From Klenkia sesuvii (GTDB taxonomy: Bacteria; Actinomycetota; Actinomycetes; Mycobacteriales; Geodermatophilaceae): DNA of 64,000 bases. Made by a program: the position numbers and the translations under genes. Under the pieces are notes generated by a model. The model ran no database searches. It saw nothing but the letters and a program-made list of their open reading frames with translations, and was not told the origin of the DNA. The stretch lies in the NCBI RefSeq assembly GCF_037083825.1, contig NZ_JBAPLU010000004.1, positions 186,001 through 250,000 on the forward strand, written 5' to 3'. Below are positions 13,835 to 22,164 of the stretch, in pieces. Numbering within the stretch: position 1 is the first letter of the stretch; each line of letters starts with the position of its first letter.

Positions 13835-15345
13835 GGGTCTCCTCGGACGGCGTGGCCACCGACGAGCAGGCCGGTGCAGGCGGGGCGGGCGCGCTGGGCC
13901 AGCACGCCGGACAGGGTCAGGTCGGTGGCCCACAGCGCCAGGTGGGCCGGTGCGCCGACGGCCAGCGGGCCGTCGCGGTGCTCGGCGCGGGCGGCGTACC
14001 AGCCGCCGTGGGTGGCGGCGTCGTAGGCGTCGAAGGGGCGCATCCCGGCGCCGGGGGTGCGGTGGTCCACCGCGGCGTGCACCCCGCCCCACGGGTCGAG
14101 CGGGGTGACGGGGGCGTCGCTGCCCAGCGCGACGGCGACCCCGGCGTCGGAGAGGTCGGCCAGCGGGTTGCACCCCAGCGCGCGTTCGGCACCCAGCCGT
14201 TCGGCGTACATGCCGGCGTCCCCGCCCCAGGCGGCGTCGAAGGCCGGCTGCACGCTGGCGACCATCCCCAGGGAGCGCATCGCGGTGATGGCCGCGGGCG
14301 AGACCATCTCGACGTGCTCGAGCCGGTGCCGGCAGGCCCGGACGGCGGCGCGGCCCAGCTGGTCGGCCACCTGCGCGACCGCGGCGAGCACCTGGTCGAC
14401 GGCGGCGTCGCCGATGACGTGGAACCCGGCCTGCACGCCCGCGACGGTGCAGGCGCGCACGTGCTCGACGAGCTGCCCGGTCTCGAACCGCAGCGCGCCG
14501 GAGGTCTCCGGGCGGTCGGTGTAGGGCGTCGAGAGCGCGGCGGTGTGCGAGCCGAAGGCGCCGTCGCAGAACAGGTCGCCACCCGCGCCGGCCAGCCCGA
14601 GCTCGGCGACGACGTCGAGCCCGCCGCGCTCGGCCAGCTCGCCCCACCACCCCAGCACCTGCGGACCGGGCACCTCGCGGGCGAGGGCGAGCAGCCCGGC
14701 GAGGTCCTCGGCGCCGGACACCTCGGGGCCGGCCATCTCGTGGACGCAGCCGATGCCCAGGTCGGCGGCCGCGTCGAGGGTGGCGCGCTGCGCGGTGGCC
14801 CGCTGCACCGGGTCCACCGAGCCGTAGGCGACCTGCCGGGCGGCGTGGTGGGCGTCCAGGCGCAGCTGGCCGTCGGCGGCGAAGCCGGGCAGGTCGGTGA
14901 TGCCGGGGATGCGGTCGAGCAGGGCGGTGGAGACGGTGGCCGAGTGCACGTCGACCCGGGCCAGGTAGGCCGGCCGGTCGCCGACGACGCCGTCCAGGTC
15001 GTGCCGGGTCAGCGCGCGGCCCTCGGGCCAGACGGTCTCGTCCCACCCGGTGCCCAGCACCGTCCCGGTGGGCTGCGCGGCGACGTGGTCGGCGACGGCG
15101 GCCAGCGCCGACCGCAGGCTGTCCGCGCCGTGCAGGGCGAGGCCGGTGAGCGCCAGACCGGTGGCGGTGGCGTGCACGTGGGCGTCGACGAACGCCGGGG
15201 TGAGCAGGGCTCCCCCGCCGTCGCGGGTGCGGTCGGCGGCGGGTGCGTCGGCGGCCGGGCCGACCCAGGCGACGGCGCCGTCGACGACGTGCACCGCCCG
15301 CCCCGGCGCGTCGCCGACGGTGACCCCGGTGACGAGCAGGTTCAT
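13831..15345 (-). CDS. YtcJ-like amidohydrolase embedded in the lysine operon
   Basis: A 504-residue metal-dependent amidohydrolase of the YtcJ/Amidohydro_3 type. It has an N-terminal composite beta domain, then AFVDAHVHA with the metal-binding His pair, a mid-protein FHVIGDAAV with further His, a RLEHVEM ligand segment, and ALGSDAPVTPLDPW with the catalytic Asp. There is no signal peptide. Enzymes of this group hydrolyse varied amides and N-acyl groups. It is not a known member of the lysine fermentation pathway, yet both its ends overlap neighbouring pathway genes (ATGA with kdd, GTGA with kamD). It is therefore co-expressed at fixed ratio. Substrate unknown. Confidence 0.85.
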   Translation of the reverse strand: MNLLVTGVTVGDAPGRAVHVVDGAVAWVGPAADAPAADRTRDGGGALLTPAFVDAHVHATATGLALTGLALHGADSLRSALAAVADHVAAQPTGTVLGTGWDETVWPEGRALTRHDLDGVVGDRPAYLARVDVHSATVSTALLDRIPGITDLPGFAADGQLRLDAHHAARQVAYGSVDPVQRATAQRATLDAAADLGIGCVHEMAGPEVSGAEDLAGLLALAREVPGPQVLGWWGELAERGGLDVVAELGLAGAGGDLFCDGAFGSHTAALSTPYTDRPETSGALRFETGQLVEHVRACTVAGVQAGFHVIGDAAVDQVLAAVAQVADQLGRAAVRACRHRLEHVEMVSPAAITAMRSLGMVASVQPAFDAAWGGDAGMYAERLGAERALGCNPLADLSDAGVAVALGSDAPVTPLDPWGGVHAAVDHRTPGAGMRPFDAYDAATHGGWYAARAEHRDGPLAVGAPAHLALWATDLTLSGVLAQRARPACTGLLVGGHAVRGDP

Positions 15346-16364
15346 GCGTGCACGCGCGGGTCGACCAGTGCGCGCACCCCGGCGCTGCGCCGGTAGAGGT
15401 CCAGGGCCAGGGCGGCGTGCCCCGGCGTGTAGCCGTTCCCGATCAGCATCCGCACGTCCGCTGCCATCCCCTCCGCACCCAGGGCCGCCGCCGGGAACGA
15501 CGTGGCCATCCCGAAGAAGACCACAGTGCCGCCGTCGGCCGTCGCCAGGACCGCGCCGTGCTCGGCCCCGGGGACGTCGACGCACACCACGGTGGTGTCG
15601 ACCGGCTCCCCCACCGCTGCGGCGACGGCGAGCGGGTCGGTGGCGTCGGCCACGACGACCTCGTGCGCCAGCCCCGCGCCGCGCAGCGCCGCGGCCTCCC
15701 GGTCGTCCCGGACCACGCCCACGACCCGTCGCGCGTGCGCGTCGCGGGCTGCGGCCGCCGACAGGCAACCGGACTTGCCCGCGGCCCCCAGCACCGCCAC
15801 CGACGAGCCCCGTCGGACGACCCGCTCGACCAGGGCGGGGGCGCCGCAGACGTCCAGCAGGGCGAGGGCGACGACCTCCGGCAGGTCGTCGGGCAGCACG
15901 GCGGCGATGGACCGGGCGAACAGGACGGCGGTGCCCCGCGCCGGCACCTGCTCGCTGCGGCCGTCCCAGCGGGCGAGGCCGTCGGTGATCCGCAGCGGGG
16001 TCAGGGTCAGCGAGACCAGGGTGGCCACCCGCTGACCGACGGAGAGACCGAGCGGGGAGTCCTCCCCCACCTCGGCGACCCGGCCGATGAGCATGCCGCC
16101 CGACCCGGTGACGGGGTTCTGCATCTTGCCGCGCTCGGCGACGATCCCCAGCACCGCGGCGCGCACGGCGTCGCCGTCGCCGCCGTGGGCCTCGGTGAGC
16201 TGGCGGAAGGACGCCGCGTCGAGGTTGAGCCGCTCGACGTCGATGCGGACCTCGTCGCGCCCGGTGGGTGCGTCGGGGTCCAGCCGGTGGGCGGCCTGGG
16301 GCAGCACCCCGGCCGGTGCCAGCACCCGGTGCACCCCGAGCGCGCGCTGCACTGCCGTCGTCAC
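15342..16364 (-). CDS. kdd: L-erythro-3,5-diaminohexanoate dehydrogenase
   Basis: A 340-residue NAD(P)-dependent dehydrogenase converting 3,5-diaminohexanoate to 3-keto-5-aminohexanoate plus ammonia. The Rossmann fold is seen in VAVLGAAGKSGCLSAAAA. A conserved GKMQNPVTGSGGMLIGRV stretch and the opening GVHRVLAPAGVLPQ are typical of Kdd. I choose GTG 16364 because AGGAGG lies 6 bases upstream (complement of 16371-16376). A GTG at 16409 and ATG at 16406 are in frame but lack a site. It is first in the coupled kdd-amidohydrolase-kamD-kamE-kal operon, and divergent from kamA across 107 bp. Confidence 0.93.
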   Translation of the reverse strand: MTTAVQRALGVHRVLAPAGVLPQAAHRLDPDAPTGRDEVRIDVERLNLDAASFRQLTEAHGGDGDAVRAAVLGIVAERGKMQNPVTGSGGMLIGRVAEVGEDSPLGLSVGQRVATLVSLTLTPLRITDGLARWDGRSEQVPARGTAVLFARSIAAVLPDDLPEVVALALLDVCGAPALVERVVRRGSSVAVLGAAGKSGCLSAAAARDAHARRVVGVVRDDREAAALRGAGLAHEVVVADATDPLAVAAAVGEPVDTTVVCVDVPGAEHGAVLATADGGTVVFFGMATSFPAAALGAEGMAADVRMLIGNGYTPGHAALALDLYRRSAGVRALVDPRVHA

Positions 16365-16471
16365 GTCGTCCCTCCTGGTCGCTGCTGGAGAAACTATCGC
16401 AGACATCACGTTTTGCCGAACGATCTCCCGTAGGGTGCGGGTGTCGCACTCAGAAGTCGTTGGAGGATGCC
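16365..16471. promoter_or_regulatory. Divergent promoter region between kdd and kamA
   Basis: This 107-bp spacer must drive both arms of the lysine cluster. TAGGGT (16431-16436) is a plausible -10 for kamA, leaving a leader of about 30 bases with GGAGG (16462-16466) before GTG 16472. On the other strand TAGTTT (complement of 16391-16396) can serve kdd. No cobalamin riboswitch or clear operator is visible. Confidence 0.5.
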
Positions 16472-17878
16472 GTGCTGGAGCAGCCCTACGAGTACACCGC
16501 CCGGGAGCTCGTCGAACCCGACCGGCGGCGGCTGCCCGGCTTCGTCGACGTCACCGACGAGCAGTGGCGCAGTGCGCAGTGGCAGCGGGTGAACTGCGTG
16601 AAGAACCTGCGGCAGCTGCGCGGCGTGTACGGCGACCTGCTCGACGAGTCGTTCTACGCCGACGTCGAGGCCGACCAGGCCGGCCGCGCCACGATGTCGT
16701 TGCTGCTGCCCCCGCAGATGCTCAACACGATGGTGCCGGACGCCGTGCCGACCACCGCGGCGATGCTGGCCGACCCGGTGCGCCGCTACATGCTGCCCGT
16801 GGCCTCCGACCGGCTGCCCGGGGCCGCGGCCAGCCACCCGTACGCCGCGCGTGACTCGCTGCACGAGCACGAGATGTGGGCCGTCGAGGGCCTCACCCAC
16901 CGCTACCCCACCAAGGTGCTCGCCGAGCTGCTGCCCACCTGCCCCCAGTACTGCGGTCACTGCACCCGGATGGACCTCGTCGGCAACTCCACGCCGGCGG
17001 TCACCAAGCTGAGGTTCGACCTCAAGCCGGTCGACCGGCAGGCCGAGATGCTGGGCTACCTGCGCCGCACGCCCGGTGTCCGCGACGTCGTGGTCTCCGG
17101 CGGCGACGTCGCCAACCTGCCGTTCCGGAACCTGGAGGCCTTCGTCTCCGGCCTGCTGGAGATCGAGTCGGTGCGTGACGTCCGGCTCGCGTCCAAGGCG
17201 CTCATGGGCCTGCCGCAGCACTGGCTGCAGGACGACGTCGTCGCCGGGATGACCCGGCTGGCCACGACTGCCCGGGCCCGCGGGGTGTCCCTCGCCGTCC
17301 ACACGCACGTCAACGCCGCGCAGTCGGTGACCCCGCTGGTCGCCGAGGCGGCGCAGGCGATGCTGGCCGCGGGGGTGCGCGACGTGCGCAACCAGGGCGT
17401 GCTGCTGCACGGGGTGAACGACACCGCCGACCAGCTGCTGGACCTGTGCTTCGCGCTCCTCGACGGCGCCGGCGTCACGCCGTACTACTTCTACATGTGC
17501 GACATGATCCCGTCGGCCGAGCACTGGCGGGTGCCGCTGTCGCAGGCGCAGACCCTGCAGCACGACCTCATGGGCTACCTGCCCGGCTTCGCCACCCCGC
17601 GGATCGTCTGCGACGTGCCCTACGTCGGCAAGCGCTGGGTGCACCAGGTCGCCGAGTACGACCGCGAGCGCGGCATCAGCTACTGGACCAAGAACTACCG
17701 GACCGGGATCGAGCGCACCGACGAGGCCGCGCTGGACCGCCGGTACACCTACTACGACCCGATCCACACGCTGCCGGCGAGCGGGCAGCGCTGGTGGGCC
17801 GGACGGTCGGTCGACCCGGTGGCCGCCGAGGCCGCCGCGGCGGCCTCCCGGGCGACCTCGGTGGCGCAGCTGGGCTGA
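16472..17878 (+). CDS. kamA: KamA-family radical SAM lysine 2,3-aminomutase
   Basis: A 468-residue radical SAM enzyme. The iron-sulfur motif C-x3-C-x2-C appears as CPQYCGHC (residues about 156-163), preceded by THRYPTKVLAELLPT as in KamA. VVVSGGDVANLPF and HTHVNAAQSVTPLVAEAA follow the family. It should convert L-lysine to L-beta-lysine with SAM and PLP. The PLP lysine normally sits in a PGGGGK motif; here the aligned segment reads VPYVGKRWV (Lys about 387), so it belongs to a divergent branch. GTG 16472 has GGAGG 5 bases upstream. Confidence 0.85.
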   Translation: MLEQPYEYTARELVEPDRRRLPGFVDVTDEQWRSAQWQRVNCVKNLRQLRGVYGDLLDESFYADVEADQAGRATMSLLLPPQMLNTMVPDAVPTTAAMLADPVRRYMLPVASDRLPGAAASHPYAARDSLHEHEMWAVEGLTHRYPTKVLAELLPTCPQYCGHCTRMDLVGNSTPAVTKLRFDLKPVDRQAEMLGYLRRTPGVRDVVVSGGDVANLPFRNLEAFVSGLLEIESVRDVRLASKALMGLPQHWLQDDVVAGMTRLATTARARGVSLAVHTHVNAAQSVTPLVAEAAQAMLAAGVRDVRNQGVLLHGVNDTADQLLDLCFALLDGAGVTPYYFYMCDMIPSAEHWRVPLSQAQTLQHDLMGYLPGFATPRIVCDVPYVGKRWVHQVAEYDRERGISYWTKNYRTGIERTDEAALDRRYTYYDPIHTLPASGQRWWAGRSVDPVAAEAAAAASRATSVAQLG

Positions 17879-17898
17879 ACCTGCGGTAGGCAGGAGCG

Positions 17899-18417
17899 GT
17901 GGAGCTGCTGCGCACCGACCGCCTGCGCGTCCGCGCCTGGACGACGTCGGACGACGACCTGGCCCGGCTGGCCGACCTCTACGGCCGACCCGAGGTGCTG
18001 CGGTTCCTGTCCGGGCCGCCGTCGGGTGGGGTCCGTGCCCTGGTGGAGCGGTGGGGGCAGGTCCACGCCGCCGACCGCCGGGCCGGCTGCTGGGCGGTGG
18101 AGCCACTCGCGGGCGGCCCGCCGGCCGGCACCGTGCTGTTCAAGCCGCTGCCGGGTGGGGTGGGCGAGTTCGAGGTGGGGTGGCACCTGCACCCCGACAG
18201 CTGGGGTCGGGGCTACGCCACGGAGGCCGCCGCAGCGGTGGTGCAGCACGCCTTCGAGGACGGGTTGCCCGAGGTGTACGCCGTCGTCCGGCCCTGCAAC
18301 GAACCCTCGGTGGCGGTGTGCCGACGGCTGGGCATGGAGCCGCTGGGGCGGACCACCCGCTGGTACGGGGTGGAGTGCGAGGCGTTCCGGCTCAGTGCGC
18401 CCTGCGTCGTCGACTGA
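17899..18417 (+). CDS. GNAT-family N-acetyltransferase
   Basis: A 172-residue acetyltransferase of the RimJ/RimL-like GNAT group. The N-terminal LLRTDRLRVRAWTTSDDDLARLADLYGRPEVLRFL and the acetyl-CoA loop WGRGYATEAAAAVVQHAFE are clear, followed by NEPSVAVCRRLGMEPLGRT. The start GTG 17899 has TAGGCA 6 bases upstream and also a GGAG, so leaderless and led translation are both possible. It lies 20 bp after kamA. A beta-lysine acetyltransferase (AblB) role is conceivable by position, but AblB proteins are longer. Its 3' end overlaps the convergent acyltransferase gene by 26 bases. Confidence 0.85.
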   Translation: MELLRTDRLRVRAWTTSDDDLARLADLYGRPEVLRFLSGPPSGGVRALVERWGQVHAADRRAGCWAVEPLAGGPPAGTVLFKPLPGGVGEFEVGWHLHPDSWGRGYATEAAAAVVQHAFEDGLPEVYAVVRPCNEPSVAVCRRLGMEPLGRTTRWYGVECEAFRLSAPCVVD

Positions 18418-19273
18418 CCGACGGGCCCAGCAGGTGGCGCACCCGCTGCACGAGGGTGCGCTCGACCTTCACCGCGGTGCCCTGCACGTCGTGGATGTCC
18501 AGCTCGTGCGCCTCCTCCGGCGTCGGCGCGGTGCCGCCGAGGTGGGCCGGCAGCCACCACCGGTCCTCCTCGCCCGCGGGGGCGTCGGGGTAGCTGCGCT
18601 GTGCCTGCTCGAGCAGCTGCTCCATCGCCACCCGCGTGCGGCGCAGCAGCGCCTGCGGCTTCTCGCCCGGCTCGGGGACCAGGGGCTCCCCCAGCAGGAC
18701 CGTCACCGGTACACCGCGGCGCAGCACCACCCGCCGGTTCTTGGTCGCCACGCGGTGCCCGCCCCAGACGGCGGCCGGGACGACCGGGACGCCGGCCTGC
18801 ACCGCCATGCGGGCGACCCCCGCCTTCAGCTCCTTGACGGTGAAGGAGCTGGAGATGGTGGCCTCGGGGAAGACCCCGACCACCTGGCCGTCGCGGAGTG
18901 CGCGGACGGCCTCGTCGAAGGCGGCGACGCCGGCCCTGCGGTCGACCGGGATGTGCCGCATGGCGCGCATGAACGGGCCGGAGACCCGGTTGTGGAACAC
19001 CGATGCCTTCGCCATGAACCGCACGAGCCGGTGCCGGGGCAGCGCGACCAGACCCAGGTAGGTGAAGTCGAAGTAGCTCACGTGGTTGCTGGCGATCACC
19101 GCCCCGCCGCGAGCCGGCAGGTGCTCGGTCCCGCGGATGTCGAAGCGGAAGCCGAACAGCTGGAACACCACGAAGGCGACCCGGATGACCAGCCGGTAGG
19201 GACGGTCGCGGGGGTCGGGTGCGGGGCCGAACAGGTCGCGGCGGACGACGTCGCGCCAGCGCGGGCTCTGCAT
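18392..19273 (-). CDS. PlsC-like 1-acyl-sn-glycerol-3-phosphate acyltransferase
   Basis: The protein has 293 residues from ATG 19273. Block I NHVSYFD (His-x4-Asp) and block III VFPEATISSSF identify the LPLAT fold. The N-terminal LVIRVAFVVFQLFGFRFDIRG anchors it at the membrane. Block III carries EATI rather than EGTR, as in several mycobacterial paralogues. The last about 60 residues are polar, ending RRRRAH, and overlap the GNAT gene's 3' end on the other strand by 26 bases. A TAGGGT box 8 bases before the ATG supports a leaderless start. Confidence 0.87.
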   Translation of the reverse strand: MQSPRWRDVVRRDLFGPAPDPRDRPYRLVIRVAFVVFQLFGFRFDIRGTEHLPARGGAVIASNHVSYFDFTYLGLVALPRHRLVRFMAKASVFHNRVSGPFMRAMRHIPVDRRAGVAAFDEAVRALRDGQVVGVFPEATISSSFTVKELKAGVARMAVQAGVPVVPAAVWGGHRVATKNRRVVLRRGVPVTVLLGEPLVPEPGEKPQALLRRTRVAMEQLLEQAQRSYPDAPAGEEDRWWLPAHLGGTAPTPEEAHELDIHDVQGTAVKVERTLVQRVRHLLGPSVSRRRRAH

Positions 19274-19281
19274 GGGCGCCG

Positions 19282-19287
19282 ACCCTA
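19282..19287 (-). promoter_or_regulatory. -10 box TAGGGT of a leaderless promoter (acyltransferase)
   Basis: The complement of ACCCTA, 8 bases before ATG 19273. No Shine-Dalgarno site intervenes. Confidence 0.55.
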
Positions 19288-19340
19288 ATCGGGTGGCAGG
19301 CGGGCCACCCGTTGGTCGTCGGTGCCGGGCCCGGGTCGAA

Positions 19341-20426
19341 TCAGCAGAGGGCCAGCTGCTCGGGCTCGGCCCGGGCCCGCACGGCCGCGGCCCGGTCGGG
19401 CAGCGACCCGTGCGGGAAGCTCGCCGACTCGTCGCCGGGCAGCCCGCCCTCGATGCCGCGGGCGGCGCCACCGGTGTGCCGGTCGAGCCCGTGGGCGGCC
19501 AGGATCGGGGCCACCCGGGCCGACAGCCACGCGCGGTACTCCGCCGGGACGTAGGCCCCCCGGCCGTAGAGGCTGCGGTACCGGCCGACCAGGCGCGGGT
19601 GCTCGCGGGACAGCCAGGCGGTGAACCACTCCCGCGCACCGGGGCGCAGGTGCAGCGGCAGCACGGTGACCCCGGTGGCGCCGGCCTCGGCCACCGCCGC
19701 GATCGCCTGCTCCAGGTGGTCGCGCTGGTCGGTCAGGCCGGGCAGCACAGGGGCCAGGAAGACCCCGCACGGCAGCCCGGCGTCGGCGATGCGCCGCACC
19801 AGCTCCAGGCGGGCCCGGGGGGTGGGTACCCCGGGCTCCAGGCTGCGGTGCAGGTCGTCGTCCCAGATGGCCAGGGACACCCCCAGCCCGATCGGCACGT
19901 CGCGCGCGGCCGCCGCCAGCAGCGGCAGGTCGCGGGTGAGGAGCGTGCCCTTGGTCAGGATCGAGAACGGCGTGCCGGAACGGGCGAGGGCGTCGATCAC
20001 CCCGGGCATGAGCCGGTACCGGCCCTCGGCGCGCTGGTAGGGGTCGGTGTTGGTGCCCAGCGCGACGTGCTCGCGCTTCCACGACGGCCGGGACACCTCG
20101 CGGCGCAGCACGTCGGCGACGTTGGTCTTGACCACGATCTGGCTGTCGAAGTCCGACCCCGCATCGAGCTCGAGCCATTCATGGGTCTTCCTGGCGAAGC
20201 AGTAGATGCACGAATGGCTGCATCCCCGGAACGTGTTGACCGTGTAGGCGAACGGCATCGACGAGCCCTCGGGGACCTTGTTGAGCGCGGACTTGGCGCG
20301 GACCTCGTGCAGGGTCAGGCCGGGGAACTCCGGCACCTGCAGGCTGCGCAGCAGCCCGGCCACGGTGGGCAGCCCGGGGAGCGTGCCCGGCTCCTCGAGG
20401 TCCAACCGCTGGGCGTCCCATCGCAT
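19341..20426 (-). CDS. Rv2578c-family radical SAM protein (spore photoproduct lyase-like)
   Basis: The protein has 361 residues from ATG 20426. The SAM motif CSHSCIYCF (C-x3-C-x2-C) sits after AYTVNTFRGC. GTNTDPYQRAEG and ILTKGTLLTRDLPLL are the hallmarks of the SplB-like/Rv2578c group, whose substrates are unknown; the DNA lesion photoproduct lyases are the nearest characterised relatives. The C-terminal third (from LHLRPGAREWFTAWL) is the family-specific extension. A slightly longer start at 20444 exists, but ATG 20426 begins the conserved WDAQRL block. Confidence 0.85.
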   Translation of the reverse strand: MRWDAQRLDLEEPGTLPGLPTVAGLLRSLQVPEFPGLTLHEVRAKSALNKVPEGSSMPFAYTVNTFRGCSHSCIYCFARKTHEWLELDAGSDFDSQIVVKTNVADVLRREVSRPSWKREHVALGTNTDPYQRAEGRYRLMPGVIDALARSGTPFSILTKGTLLTRDLPLLAAAARDVPIGLGVSLAIWDDDLHRSLEPGVPTPRARLELVRRIADAGLPCGVFLAPVLPGLTDQRDHLEQAIAAVAEAGATGVTVLPLHLRPGAREWFTAWLSREHPRLVGRYRSLYGRGAYVPAEYRAWLSARVAPILAAHGLDRHTGGAARGIEGGLPGDESASFPHGSLPDRAAAVRARAEPEQLALC

Positions 20427-20485
20427 GCACCCAGTCGAACACACGTTCGGCGCGTTGTCGACGCGCCGTGCCGGGTGCGGGCCGC

Positions 20486-20986
20486 TCAGACCGGCGGGCG
20501 GTCCTCGTAGAAGGTCGACAGCACGACGGTCGTGCGGGTGGTGACGTTGGCGGCAGACCGGATCTGGGCGAGCAGGCCCTCCAGGGCGTCGGGCGAGGCC
20601 ACCCGCACCTTCAGCATGTAGCTGTCGGGCCCGGCCACCGAGTGGCAGGCCTCGATTGCGGTGAGGTGGGCCAACCGGGCTGGGGCGTCGTCGGGTTGGG
20701 CGACGTCGATCGGGGTGATCGCGACGAACGCGACCATGGGCAGACCGACGGCCTTCGGGTCGAGCCGGGCCCCGTAGCCGGTGATGACCCCCCGTTGCTC
20801 CAACCGGCGCACCCGCTGGTGGACAGCCGACACCGACAACCCGACCTGGGTGGCCAGCTCGGTGTAGCTGGCGCGCCCGTCGCGGGCCAGGGCGGCCAGC
20901 AGCGCGCGGTCGACGTCGGCCCGGGGCTCGAGCTTGTCGACGGGTTCGGCGGCCAGCGGGTCAACCCGGGAGTTCGACGAGCTCAC
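20486..20986 (-). CDS. Lrp/AsnC-family transcriptional regulator
   Basis: A 166-residue one-domain-plus-RAM regulator. The N-terminal winged HTH is VDRALLAALARDGRASYTELATQVGLSVSAVHQRVRRLEQRGVI. The C-terminal RAM effector domain includes GLPMVAFVAI, CHSVAGPDSYMLKVRV and a final TTRTTVVLSTFYED. Such proteins usually sense amino acids. GTG 20986 has GGAGG 5 bases upstream and overlaps the end of the M24 peptidase gene by 26 bases, implying co-transcription. The pairing with a proline-type dipeptidase suggests control by an amino acid, which is inference. Confidence 0.92.
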   Translation of the reverse strand: MSSSNSRVDPLAAEPVDKLEPRADVDRALLAALARDGRASYTELATQVGLSVSAVHQRVRRLEQRGVITGYGARLDPKAVGLPMVAFVAITPIDVAQPDDAPARLAHLTAIEACHSVAGPDSYMLKVRVASPDALEGLLAQIRSAANVTTRTTVVLSTFYEDRPPV

Positions 20987-22094
20987 GGGGTCCTCCGTTC
21001 AGCAGTCGCGCGCCGTCCTCGGTGCAGACGACGATGTCCTCGATGCGGGCACCGTGCCGACCGGGCAGGTAGATGCCCGGCTCGACGGAGAAGGCCATGC
21101 CCGGCTGCAGCACGGTGCTGGCCCCGGCCACGATGTAGGGCGCCTCGTGGGTGTCCAGGCCGATGCCGTGGCCGGTGCGGTGGACGAACGCCTCGCCCCA
21201 CCCGGCGTCGGCGATGACGTCGCGGGCGGCCGCGTCGACGGCCTCGGCGGTCACGCCGGGACGGACTGCTGCGCACGCGGCCGCCTGGGCCTCCTGCAGC
21301 ACCGCGTACCAGTCGACGGTCTCCTGGTCGGGCGGCGCCCCGACCACGTAGGTGCGGGTGCAGTCGGAGCGGTAACCGCTGGGCAGCTCGCCGCCGATGT
21401 CGACCACCACCAGGTCGCCGGCGCCGACCACGCGGTCGGACAGCTCGTGGTGCGGGCTGGCGCCGTTGGGCCCCGAACCGACGATGGTGAAGTCGACGGC
21501 CACGTGGCCCTCGGCCACGATCGCCGCGGCGATGTCGGCCCCCACCTCGGCCTCGGTGCGGCCGACCCGCAACCACTCGGCCATGCGGGCGTGCACCCGG
21601 TCGATGGCGGCGCCCGCCAGGGCCAGCTCGGCGACCTCGGCGGGCGACTTGACGGCGCGCAGCCGGTCGACGACCGGGGTGGCCAGCTCCAACCGGGCAC
21701 CCGGGACCGCACGCTGCAGGCCCAGGGCGTGCTCGGCCCAGGTGCGGGCGCCCACGGCCAGCGTGGTGGGGGCGGCGCCCAACCGGCTGCGCAGCTCACC
21801 GGCGACGAGGGCGAACGGGTCGTCGGTCTCGTCCCAGGCGAGGAGCTCCAGGTCGAGGGCGCCGGCCGGCGAGGCAGCCACGACGGGCGCCTCGAGCCGG
21901 GGCACCACCAGCAACGGCTCACCCCGGCGGGGCAGGACCAGGGCGGTCAGCCGCTCCAGGGCGTGCGCGGCGTAGCCGCACAGGTAGCGGAGGTCGGCAC
22001 CCGGGGTGACGACGACGGCGTCGAGGTCGAGCTCGTCGGCGACCTCGCGGGCACGCCGCAGCCGGTCGGCGGTCTCGGCGCGGCTGGTCGACAC
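20961..22094 (-). CDS. M24-family metallopeptidase (Xaa-Pro aminopeptidase/PepE-like)
   Basis: The protein has 377 residues from GTG 22094. The C-terminal pita-bread domain shows the dinuclear metal ligands: VDIGGELPSGYRSDCTRTY (two Asp), HRTGHGIGLDTHE (His), FSVEPGIY (Glu) and RIEDIVV (Glu). The N-terminal creatinase-like domain begins RRAREVADELDLDAVVV. It should cleave an N-terminal residue before proline in cytoplasmic peptides. I choose 22094 over the longer GTG 22112 because a TAGGGT box ends 8 bases before it, giving a leaderless mRNA. It is divergent from the exonuclease gene. Confidence 0.92.
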   Translation of the reverse strand: MSTSRAETADRLRRAREVADELDLDAVVVTPGADLRYLCGYAAHALERLTALVLPRRGEPLLVVPRLEAPVVAASPAGALDLELLAWDETDDPFALVAGELRSRLGAAPTTLAVGARTWAEHALGLQRAVPGARLELATPVVDRLRAVKSPAEVAELALAGAAIDRVHARMAEWLRVGRTEAEVGADIAAAIVAEGHVAVDFTIVGSGPNGASPHHELSDRVVGAGDLVVVDIGGELPSGYRSDCTRTYVVGAPPDQETVDWYAVLQEAQAAACAAVRPGVTAEAVDAAARDVIADAGWGEAFVHRTGHGIGLDTHEAPYIVAGASTVLQPGMAFSVEPGIYLPGRHGARIEDIVVCTEDGARLLNGGPRELVELPG

Positions 22095-22101
22095 GTCCGG
22101 C

Positions 22102-22156
22102 ACCCTAACCACGGGGTACGACGGTTCCGTGCGGGTCGTTGCCGAGCCGTTACCGT
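22102..22156. promoter_or_regulatory. Divergent leaderless promoters of the M24 peptidase and exonuclease genes
   Basis: On the minus strand TAGGGT (22107-22102) stands 7 bases before GTG 22094. On the plus strand TACCGT (22151-22156) stands 8 bases before GTG 22165. Neither start has a Shine-Dalgarno site. Confidence 0.6.
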
Positions 22157-22164
22157 CCCCGGGT

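Noticed and set aside
12302..14026. A 574-codon plus-strand frame opposite kamD/kamE
   Set aside because: Antisense shadow of kamD; no motif, and no promoter or ribosome site.
20427..20444. Longer start of the Rv2578c-family gene
   Set aside because: The six extra residues are not part of the conserved start, and no ribosome site or -10 box supports them.
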